This document shows, one piece after another, positions 1-5,033 of a DNA stretch of 7,871 nt. Position 1 is the stretch's first letter. Every line of letters starts with the position of its first letter. This stretch comes from Clostridia bacterium (GTDB lineage Bacteria; Bacillota_A; Clostridia; Oscillospirales; CAG-272). The translations under genes were made by a program, and so were the position numbers. The stretch lies in contig JAFQUG010000377.1 in NCBI GenBank assembly GCA_017408625.1, forward strand, positions 1-7,871, in the 5' to 3' direction. The notes beneath the pieces are model-generated. The model had not been told where the DNA came from and did no database searches. It worked only from the letters and a program-made list of their open reading frames with translations.

Positions 1-9
1 AAACACCCC

Positions 10-19
10 AAGGGAGCGG
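10..19. repeat. Left direct repeat (putative target-site duplication)
   Basis: The ten bases aagggagcgg recur exactly at 183-192. The two copies sit immediately outside the inverted-repeat ends of the element at 20-182, which is the arrangement left by staggered-cut transposition. Confidence 0.6.
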
Positions 20-182
20 CAATGTCATTAAGTTAAGAAATCACAATATACCCCCGCCCCAAGATCCTTCGCGGCGCAGCCCTCTTTTTGTCATTCTTGA
101 GCGAAGCGAAGAATCTTAAAAAGAGGACTGCTTGCTCGAGGATGACAGGGGCGGGGGCCAATTCCTTAACTTAATGGCATTG
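20..182. mobile_element. MITE-like palindromic insertion with 22-bp terminal inverted repeats
   Basis: The ends at 20-41 and 161-182 are inverted repeats matching at 20 of 22 positions, including a perfect 12-bp core (cattaagttaag at 26-37, its complement at 165-176). Nested arms continue inward: 51-60 with 148-157 (10 bp, perfect, C/G-rich), 81-89 with 118-126 (9 bp, perfect) and 93-98 with 109-114. The whole 163 bp could fold into one long imperfect hairpin. Perfect 10-bp direct repeats (aagggagcgg) abut both ends, at 10-19 and 183-192, as expected of a target-site duplication. No open reading frame inside is credible, so it would be non-autonomous. The centre (91-116) resembles a dispersed repeat I recall from several bacterial genomes. 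That recollection is not a database result, and the transposase family cannot be named. Confidence 0.7.
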
Positions 183-192
183 AAGGGAGCGG
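183..192. repeat. Right direct repeat (putative target-site duplication)
   Basis: This is the exact second copy of the repeat at 10-19, immediately right of the right inverted repeat. One copy would belong to the original target and the other would have been made during insertion. Confidence 0.6.
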
Positions 193-232
193 ACGCTCGC
201 CTTGGGGCAGGGGAATGAAACAACGTAATTCG

Positions 233-796
233 TCAGTGGTCAGACGGCTTTTCTCGGGTCAACGGGCGATATTCCTTCGGCCGCGGTGACACAATCGCAT
301 TCGGCCATAGCTCGTCCTCGCGGTACCAATGCTCTTTGCCGACCACACAGGACACGTCTTCTCCATCTCGCGGGTAGAAAAAGCATTCGCCATCGTGTGT
401 GTTGCACATAAAAAAGCAGGTGCCGTCAGCTCTGTAAAAGTGCGGATTTTCGGGGTTTTTGAAACCCCATCCATCAATCCACTCCCAAATACTGTGGATG
501 TTTTCTGTTATGATTGCATACAACTCTGGACAAATACGGTAAAAATGCAATTCTCTTACCATACCCGGATAGGTATGTCTGTATGGCGGAGCATACTCAT
601 AACCATCCGGATCTACAGTTATTTCAAAAGGTTTGAGTTTATCTGCCAAAGGAATGTTTTGACCAAGCAACACACTGAAGGTATCAGAGTACTGAAAGCA
701 CACGCGTATGAGTTCATCGTGTTCTTTACCCTGAATGTCGTATTCAACGTCTTCGGTGTAATCCTTAATATTGCCATCAAAAAAAGCGTAATTCAT
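233..796 (-). CDS. Hypothetical protein, 187 residues, cysteine- and aromatic-rich
   Basis: I do not recognise the family. The protein has no signal peptide or membrane segment and is probably cytoplasmic. It is acidic and rich in aromatic residues, with six cysteines (33, 89, 127, 131, 138, 150), four of them in the segment 127-150. That segment has a Cys-x3-Cys-x6-Cys pattern among Gly-Asp and Phe-Phe pairs, and no standard zinc-binding motif can be assigned. The C-terminus (170-187) is proline- and charge-rich. The ATG at 796 is well supported: the sequence complementary to 801-806 gives GGAGGA four bases upstream. A plus-strand frame covering almost the same bases (329-811) lacks a ribosome site and is rejected. 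The gene is last of three co-oriented small genes, and its upstream space is filled by repeat blocks A and B. An immunity-protein or other accessory role is possible but unsupported. Confidence 0.75.
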   Translation of the reverse strand: MNYAFFDGNIKDYTEDVEYDIQGKEHDELIRVCFQYSDTFSVLLGQNIPLADKLKPFEITVDPDGYEYAPPYRHTYPGMVRELHFYRICPELYAIITENIHSIWEWIDGWGFKNPENPHFYRADGTCFFMCNTHDGECFFYPRDGEDVSCVVGKEHWYREDELWPNAIVSPRPKEYRPLTREKPSDH

Positions 797-820
797 TCTT
801 TCCTCCTGTAATACGATGTG

Positions 821-896
821 CTTACCGTTGACACTTGGATTTGGTTTTTGCGCAAATTTTTCACCACAATAGGGCTGGTTTTCACACTACGCCCCC
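821..896. repeat. Repeat block A, copy 1
   Basis: This 76-bp block recurs at 1704-1777 with three substitutions and two single-base gaps. It contains the perfect palindrome TTTGCGCAAA (847-856) and ends in a C-run. It lies just upstream of the start of the minus-strand gene ending at 796. No convincing promoter is seen in it on either strand, although ttgaca occurs at 828-833 on the plus strand. Confidence 0.85.
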
Positions 897-957
897 GGAG
901 CACAGGGGACGGTTCTCTGTGCAGTTTGATTTTGCTTAAAAAATTGTTGTTTCGCGC
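897..957. repeat. Repeat block B, copy 1, with REP-like palindrome
   Basis: These 61 bp are identical to 1639-1699. The block begins with GGAG followed by an imperfect palindrome at 900-922: gcacag (900-905) pairs with ctgtgc (917-922). If G-T wobbles are allowed, the stem extends to ten pairs around a three-base loop (cgg). The remainder is AT-rich and ends in a cgcgc run. A GGAG or GTAG head before a short hairpin is typical of REP elements mobilised by REP-associated tyrosine (Y1) transposases. None of those genes is in the window, so membership is inferred from form only. Confidence 0.85.
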
Positions 958-990
958 ATGTGGGCGGATTGTCACGTCAGTTGCCGCCTC

Positions 991-1617
991 TTATAACATT
1001 AACCAAAGAAACGTTATGAGCAGCATTAACAGTGCAATAAGAAAAACAATTAATGTAGGCCAGATCGAAGATTTCTGAGGCTTTGTATTACTTTCGCTTA
1101 TTAAACCTGTGTATTCAGTCGAAACCTCATATTTGGATAATTGATTCTCGATGAACTTGATGCATGCGTCATTAGCAGAAAAGGTTAAAAAATTTTTGTT
1201 ATAAAATGGCGCCCATATGATGCCATATAAATGTAAATATTGGACAGGAACGTCTGTGTCAGTATATATACCAATATAACGTTTCCCATTGCCGACGCTT
1301 ATTACAAATTTCTTTATATCTGACCATGGATAAGTGGCGACCCTGGTTCCATTTCGCTTAACCAAAAATATGCCATATTCATTGATCTGAATCTTTTTCC
1401 AAAACAGATTGCCTTTTATAACAAGAACAATCCCGCATACCATTGAGATCACAGATGCAAGAATGCCATATATAAAAAGCAAAAATTCCGGTGATTTATA
1501 ATCGAGAGTTGATGGGATAGCGAGTAAAAGCAGAAGGGCTGAGAAAATAATGCTGACTATTCCTAACGGAAGAAATACTTTTAGAAAGCCGGAAAACTTA
1601 TGATACATATTAGTCAA
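991..1617 (-). CDS. Membrane protein with PH-like domain, 208 residues
   Basis: This is a small integral membrane protein. Three hydrophobic segments are visible: about residues 12-34, 45-68 and 185-207. Residues 74-160 between the second and third are soluble and rich in short beta-like stretches. A segment of the form 'I-x-I-N-E-x-G-I' leads into 'YPWSDIKKF', a layout seen in bacterial PH-like (bPH) membrane proteins. That assignment is by resemblance only, and the function is unknown. The preferred start is TTG at 1617, because the minus-strand sequence GAGGTGATCC (1621-1630) ends only three bases before it, a normal ribosome-site distance. The alternative ATG at 1608 (codon 4) is somewhat far from that site and would give 205 residues. 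The gene is visibly AT-richer than the aspS and polA regions and is bracketed by repeat modules A-B and B-A, suggesting acquired accessory DNA. Confidence 0.75.
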   Translation of the reverse strand: MTNMYHKFSGFLKVFLPLGIVSIIFSALLLLLAIPSTLDYKSPEFLLFIYGILASVISMVCGIVLVIKGNLFWKKIQINEYGIFLVKRNGTRVATYPWSDIKKFVISVGNGKRYIGIYTDTDVPVQYLHLYGIIWAPFYNKNFLTFSANDACIKFIENQLSKYEVSTEYTGLISESNTKPQKSSIWPTLIVFLIALLMLLITFLWLML

Positions 1618-1620
1618 TAG

Positions 1621-1630
1621 GGATCACCTC
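1621..1630 (-). promoter_or_regulatory. Ribosome binding site that selects a TTG start
   Basis: On the minus strand these bases read GAGGTGATCC, an extended match to the 16S rRNA tail. Counting from AGGTG (1625-1629), the spacer to TTG at 1617 is seven bases. The spacer to the first ATG (1608) is sixteen, which favours the TTG. Confidence 0.6.
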
Positions 1631-1638
1631 TTCACTTG

Positions 1639-1699
1639 GGAGCACAGGGGACGGTTCTCTGTGCAGTTTGATTTTGCTTAAAAAATTGTTGTTTCGCGC
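1639..1699. repeat. Repeat block B, copy 2, with REP-like palindrome
   Basis: This block is identical over 61 bp to 897-957, including the GGAG head (1639-1642) and the palindrome at 1642-1664. It lies directly upstream of the ribosome site of the minus-strand gene ending at 1617. Here block B comes before block A in plus-strand order, the reverse of the arrangement at 821-957, although both blocks keep the same orientation. Confidence 0.85.
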
Positions 1700-1703
1700 G
1701 TCA

Positions 1704-1777
1704 CTTACCATTGACACTTGGATTTGTTTTTTGCGCAAATTTTCACCACATAGGGCTGGTTTTCACGCTACGCCCCC
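1704..1777. repeat. Repeat block A, copy 2
   Basis: This 74-bp block matches 821-896 with three substitutions and two single-base gaps. It includes the TTTGCGCAAA palindrome (1730-1739) and the terminal C-run. It follows block B after a short junction (gtcac-like) and ends 17 bases from the stop codon of the minus-strand gene at 1795. A weak five-pair hairpin (gctac at 1779-1783, gtagc at 1789-1793) lies between, with no T-run, so it is not called a terminator. Confidence 0.85.
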
Positions 1778-1794
1778 TGCTACGCATTGTAGCT

Positions 1795-2250
1795 TCAGGA
1801 AAGCTCCTCCAGTAATTTTTCAAAAGCTTCATCGGCAGAAATGTCATACCAGAACTCACCCTGTGTAAGCTGCGGGGAAGTATCCTCTAAATACTCCTTG
1901 CATATGACCGTCGGAGTAATCATGAGTCTATAAGTATCATCGTAGATAATGATTCCTTTTCCCTCCGGAGAGTGTGGACTGCCGAACATGATGTGAAAAT
2001 CCATTGCAGCAATTCTTTCAAGAACTTCTGCATGCTGATCTTCTTCCAAGGTTTTTACGACAGTAATATTTGTTGTATTGGAATCTTTTTCTGCTGTAAT
2101 GTAAACAAGCTCAATTTTGGTTACGTTTTGGGACATTTCATCATATTCGAGCTTTACCGTATTATCTTTGCATGATACTGTAGCAGACAGGCACATAAAC
2201 ATAGCTATGATGAAAACGAATAATTTACAAAGAATAACTCTATTCCTCAC
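1795..2250 (-). CDS. Putative lipoprotein, 151 residues
   Basis: I do not recognise a family. The N-terminus is a typical export signal: basic residues at 2-9, a hydrophobic run at about 10-25, then T-V-S-C with cysteine 27 as a plausible lipidation site. The position three before the cysteine is Thr rather than the usual Leu, so the lipobox is imperfect, and a plain signal peptide is the alternative. The mature part is mixed alpha/beta by eye and rich in acidic residues, with an acidic C-terminus (E-K-L-L-E-E-L-S). The protein would be anchored outside the membrane. Translation starts at GTG (2250): minus-strand AGGAGA lies at 2258-2263 with a seven-base spacer. It is first of the three minus-strand genes and lies about 100 bases downstream of a near-perfect promoter. 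Confidence 0.75.
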   Translation of the reverse strand: MRNRVILCKLFVFIIAMFMCLSATVSCKDNTVKLEYDEMSQNVTKIELVYITAEKDSNTTNITVVKTLEEDQHAEVLERIAAMDFHIMFGSPHSPEGKGIIIYDDTYRLMITPTVICKEYLEDTSPQLTQGEFWYDISADEAFEKLLEELS

Positions 2251-2288
2251 AATAACATCTCCTTTCGTTCATCATGCAGCAGGAAAAA

Positions 2289-2337
2289 GTTCTCTGTGCA
2301 TTTTGATATTACTGGAATTTGCTGATTTGCGCGTCAC
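2289..2337. repeat. Decayed block B (copy 3) in the lipoprotein leader
   Basis: The segment starts with the same twelve bases as the right half of the block B palindrome (gttctctgtgca), keeps tttgat, diverges in the middle, and ends with gcgcgtcac as copy 2 does (1654-1704). The left half of the palindrome is missing, so the hairpin is broken. A fragment resembling the block B head (cacaggggatgg, 2335-2346, 11 of 12 matching) follows immediately, overlapping by three bases. Both lie between the minus-strand promoter and the lipoprotein start, so they are transcribed as leader. Confidence 0.6.
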
Positions 2338-2356
2338 AGGGGATGGCGTTTTTTCC

Positions 2357-2385
2357 ATTATACCAGAAGCCGAAAATCCTGTCAA
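2357..2385 (-). promoter_or_regulatory. Consensus sigma-A promoter for the minus-strand genes
   Basis: On the minus strand TTGACA (2380-2385) and TATAAT (2357-2362) are both perfect consensus hexamers separated by 17 bases, and TGG before TATAAT makes an extended -10. Transcription would begin near 2350, giving a leader of about 100 bases before the GTG at 2250. No comparable promoter was found upstream of the other two minus-strand genes, so this one may serve all three. Confidence 0.85.
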
Positions 2386-2534
2386 GAACTCTGCTTTCGC
2401 GGGCACTCAAACGCCCCTTCACCTATACAGTCGCATTTTTTGCGCAAACGTTCCGATATTTTCGAGAAATTTTCAAAAAAATTTTTCACCGTGTCTTTTA
2501 CCCATCAATTTCCCCACAAAAACCGCCAAAATCA

Positions 2535-2562
2535 TTGACATTTCTTAAAATATGAGTATAAT
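2535..2562 (+). promoter_or_regulatory. Consensus sigma-A promoter of the phosphoribosyltransferase-aspS operon
   Basis: TTGACA (2535-2540) and TATAAT (2557-2562) are perfect hexamers with a 16-base spacer. Transcription would begin near 2569, leaving a leader of roughly 64 bases. It fires away from the minus-strand promoter at 2357-2385, so 2386-2534 is the divergent control region. That stretch is AT-rich toward aspS and contains a third TTTGCGCAAA palindrome at 2439-2448. Confidence 0.85.
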
Positions 2563-2577
2563 TATTATGGGAGTGTA

Positions 2578-2600
2578 GGGAATGGCGAAAAATCGTTCCC
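2578..2600 (+). other. Small hairpin in the operon leader
   Basis: The bases gggaa (2578-2582) pair with ttccc (2596-2600), and cga pairs with tcg around an aaaa loop, with a three-base bulge on one side. It lies just inside the predicted 5' end of the transcript. No run of T follows and no T-box or riboswitch consensus is seen, so it may only protect the 5' end or be chance. Confidence 0.3.
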
Positions 2601-2632
2601 GCACAAGATAAAAAGAAACGGAGGCTTTACCC

Positions 2633-3190
2633 ATGGAAAAGTATTACCGCATGAATATCGCAGGCTGTGAGCGCGATCTGCCGCTCTGCCCCTTAAATGA
2701 CAAACTGATGATCGGTGCATTCGTCATCTTTGGCGACCCCGAGCTGACCACCGCTGCCGCAAAGGCACTTCTGGATAAGGTCCCCGAATACGATTACCTG
2801 ATCACCGCAGAGGCAAAGGGCATTCCGCTGGTGCACGAAATGGCAAGACTTGCAGGCAATCAGAAGTACATGCTGGCGCGCAAGGGCGCAAAGCTGTACA
2901 TGAGAGACGTGCTGCAGGTTTCTGTCCGTTCCATCACCACCAATCGCGAGCAGACCCTGTATCTTGACGGCTACGATGCTGCGCTGATGAAGGGCAAGAA
3001 GATTCTGATCGTGGACGATGTCATCTCCACCGGCGAATCTCTCAAGGCTCTGGAGGCACTGGTCGAGCAGGCCGGCGGCATCATCTGCGGCCGCGCTGCC
3101 ATCCTTGCCGAGGGTGACGCGATCGATCGCGAGGATATCGTATATCTTGAGCCCCTGCCGCTGTTTGACAGCGAGGGCAAGCCCCTGTAA
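2633..3190 (+). CDS. Phosphoribosyltransferase, Apt/Xpt type
   Basis: This is a type I phosphoribosyltransferase, 185 residues, the usual size of adenine and xanthine enzymes. Such enzymes salvage a purine base by joining it to PRPP and releasing pyrophosphate in the cytoplasm. The PRPP-binding signature is clear at residues 124-134 (ILIVDDVISTG). An upstream loop 'AEAKGIPL' (59-66) and the segment 'LARKGAKLY' (81-89) match the Apt/Xpt layout. Adenine and xanthine specificity cannot be told apart by eye, so no symbol is given; an apt-type annotation is likely. The ATG at 2633 has GGAGG (2620-2624) eight bases upstream. It is the first gene of the operon, 33 bases before aspS. Codon use is GC-rich at third positions, like aspS and unlike the minus-strand genes. 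A regulatory PRTase-fold protein is possible but less likely. Confidence 0.88.
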   Translation: MEKYYRMNIAGCERDLPLCPLNDKLMIGAFVIFGDPELTTAAAKALLDKVPEYDYLITAEAKGIPLVHEMARLAGNQKYMLARKGAKLYMRDVLQVSVRSITTNREQTLYLDGYDAALMKGKKILIVDDVISTGESLKALEALVEQAGGIICGRAAILAEGDAIDREDIVYLEPLPLFDSEGKPL

Positions 3191-3223
3191 TTTTGTAAAT
3201 ACATCTGTAAGGAGAACATAAAA

Positions 3224-5017
3224 ATGGCAGAATTTTTGAGTGCAAATGATAAAAGAACGCACTATTGCGGCACGCTGACCGAGTCGGACATTGGTTCCAA
3301 GGTATGCGTGATGGGTTGGGTACAGAGACAGAGAGACCTTGGCGCGCTGATCTTTATCGACCTGCGTGACAGAACGGGTATCGTCCAGCTGTCCTTTGAC
3401 GATTCTACCGACCGCGAGATCTTTGAAAAGGCATTCCGTGCACGCAGCGAGTACGTGCTGGCTGTTCACGGTACCGTCCGTCCCAGAGCAGAGGGCGCGA
3501 TCAACCCCAACCTGCCCACGGGTAAGGTAGAAATTTACGTGGAGAGCATGAAGGTGCTGTCCGCCGCACAGACCCCTCCCTTTGAGATCGGCACCGGCAA
3601 GAAGGTCAACGACGAGATCGCGCTGCGCTACCGTTACCTTGACCTGCGCCGCCCCGAGCTGCAGAGAAACATCCGCGTGCGTCACGAGATCGCACGCGTT
3701 GCAAGAGAATATTACTACGAGAACGGATTCCTTGAGATTGAGACACCCATGATGATCAAGCCCACGCCCGAAGGCGCGCGTGACTACGTCGTTCCCTCCA
3801 GAATCCATCCCGGCTCTATGTATGCGCTGCCCCAGTCTCCTCAGCTTTACAAGCAGCTCTTGATGCTGTCCGGCTACGACCGCTACATTCAGCTGGCTCG
3901 CTGCTTCCGCGATGAGGACCTCAGAGCTGACCGTCAGCCCGAATTTACCCAGATCGACCTTGAGATGTCCTTTGCAACCATGGAGGAGATCATGGAGGTC
4001 AACGAGGGCTTTATCAAGAGAGTGTTTGCCGAAGTGCTTGGCGTGGATATCGCAACCCCCATGCAGCGCATGACCTATGCCGAGGCCATGAACCTGTATG
4101 GCAGCGACAAGCCCGATACCAGATATGAAATGACCATTCAGAACCTCTCCGAGGTTGTCAAAAATACTACCTTCCCCGTGTTCGCAGGCGCACTTGCCGA
4201 CGGCGGCAGCGTTCGTGCGATCGTGGCAAAGGGCGGTGCAAGCGTGCTGACCCGTAAGGAGATCGACAAGCTGACCGAGCATGCAAAGGGCATTGGTGCC
4301 AAGGGTGTTGCATTCATCCGTTGGGCAGACGCTGCTCCCAACTGCTCGTTTGCAAAGTTCCTTACTCCCGAGGAGCTGACGGCTCTGACCGAGGCGCTTG
4401 GCATGGTACAGGGCGACGTAGCTCTGTTTGTTGCCGACAAGGATAAGGTCGTGCTGCCCGTGTTGGGTGCTCTGCGTCAGCTGGTTGCAAGAAAGCTGGA
4501 CATTATCCCCAAGGGACAGTTCAATTTCCTGTGGATCACCGAGTTCCCCTTCTTCGAGTGGAACGAGGAGACCGGCCACTGGGATGCAATGCACCATCCC
4601 TTCACCATGCCGCTTGAAGAGTGCCTGCCTTACCTGGAGAGCGATCCCGGCAGCGTGCGCGCAAAGTGCTACGATATGGTTCTCAACGGCACCGAGCTGC
4701 TTTCCGGCTCGATCCGTATCACCGACTGGCAGCTGCAGGAGCAGATGTTCCGCGCGCTGGGGCTTACCAAAGAAGAGATCGAGGCCAAGTTCGGCTTCTT
4801 AGTTGACGCATACAAATACGGTGCACCCCCTCACGGCGGCTCGGGCATGGGTCTGGACCGTCTGGCAATGGTCATGCTGGGCGCAGACAGCCTGCGTGAC
4901 GTCATTGCATTCCCCAAGGTGCAGAACGCAAGCGAGCTGATGTCGGGTTGTCCCGCACCTGCAGATCCCAAGGCAATGGAGGAATTGCACTTGGCATTCG
5001 TTCCCGAGGACAAATAA
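3224..5017 (+). CDS. aspS: Aspartyl-tRNA synthetase
   Basis: This class II synthetase activates aspartate with ATP and charges tRNA-Asp in the cytoplasm. At 597 residues it is a full-length bacterial-type enzyme. The N-terminal anticodon-binding OB fold covers about 1-110 (core GWVQRQRDLGALIFIDLRD at 31-49). The catalytic domain follows, with motif 2 at 228-245 (FRDEDLRADRQPEFTQID) and motif 3 at about 538-553 (GSGMGLDRLAMVMLG). The insertion between them, about 295-425, is the GAD domain that marks bacterial AspRS. Leu39 occupies the site in 'RD-L-G' where the relaxed enzymes that also charge tRNA-Asn often carry His, which hints at a discriminating enzyme; this is a weak inference. The ATG at 3224 is preceded by AAGGAGA (3209-3214). 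The gap to the upstream gene is 33 bases and holds no T-box, so the leader does not suggest amino-acid control. The gene is intact and ends at TAA 5015-5017. Confidence 0.98.
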   Translation: MAEFLSANDKRTHYCGTLTESDIGSKVCVMGWVQRQRDLGALIFIDLRDRTGIVQLSFDDSTDREIFEKAFRARSEYVLAVHGTVRPRAEGAINPNLPTGKVEIYVESMKVLSAAQTPPFEIGTGKKVNDEIALRYRYLDLRRPELQRNIRVRHEIARVAREYYYENGFLEIETPMMIKPTPEGARDYVVPSRIHPGSMYALPQSPQLYKQLLMLSGYDRYIQLARCFRDEDLRADRQPEFTQIDLEMSFATMEEIMEVNEGFIKRVFAEVLGVDIATPMQRMTYAEAMNLYGSDKPDTRYEMTIQNLSEVVKNTTFPVFAGALADGGSVRAIVAKGGASVLTRKEIDKLTEHAKGIGAKGVAFIRWADAAPNCSFAKFLTPEELTALTEALGMVQGDVALFVADKDKVVLPVLGALRQLVARKLDIIPKGQFNFLWITEFPFFEWNEETGHWDAMHHPFTMPLEECLPYLESDPGSVRAKCYDMVLNGTELLSGSIRITDWQLQEQMFRALGLTKEEIEAKFGFLVDAYKYGAPPHGGSGMGLDRLAMVMLGADSLRDVIAFPKVQNASELMSGCPAPADPKAMEELHLAFVPEDK

Positions 5018-5033
5018 TCGTTTGGAGGGCATC

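Larger units (their letters stand above)
6..207 (-). terminator. Candidate terminator hairpin of the minus-strand genes, split by the insertion
   Basis: If bases 20-182 and one direct repeat are removed, 6-19 joins 193-207. The result is a hairpin: ccccaagg pairs with ccttgggg (6-13 with 200-207) and gagcg pairs with cgctc, with one bulged G. Read on the minus strand, the stem would lie shortly after the stop of the gene ending at 233 and would be followed by a short T-rich run at the window edge (TGTTT). That fits a former factor-independent terminator. It could equally be an unrelated dispersed palindrome, and the T-run is short and cut by the window edge. Confidence 0.35.

Noticed and set aside
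329..811. 160-codon plus-strand frame opposite the 187-residue gene
   Set aside because: There is no ribosome site before its ATG, whereas the minus-strand frame has GGAGGA at the proper distance. Only one can be the main gene, and the evidence favours the minus strand.
828..856. Plus-strand TTGACA in block A as a promoter
   Set aside because: No acceptable -10 hexamer lies 16-18 bases downstream in either copy, and no plus-strand gene follows.
963..988. ggcgg/ccgcc stem after the membrane-protein gene as a terminator
   Set aside because: The stem is five pairs with a long loop and no T-run on the minus strand.
821..1777. Integron cassette array with attC sites
   Set aside because: No integrase gene is present and no attC-type core sites were recognised at the repeat boundaries. 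The repeats look more like REP-type DNA.
2117..2548. 143-codon plus-strand frame across the lipoprotein start and divergent promoters
   Set aside because: It crosses a gene start and two promoters, and no ribosome site is seen.
2563..2632. T-box or riboswitch before the aspS operon
   Set aside because: The leader is only about 64 bases with one small hairpin and no T-box consensus or antiterminator-terminator pair.
2693..4597. 634-codon minus-strand open frame opposite aspS
   Set aside because: It lies antisense to two unmistakable genes with intact catalytic motifs. Its length follows from GC-rich third codon positions on the other strand, and its product resembles no protein I know.
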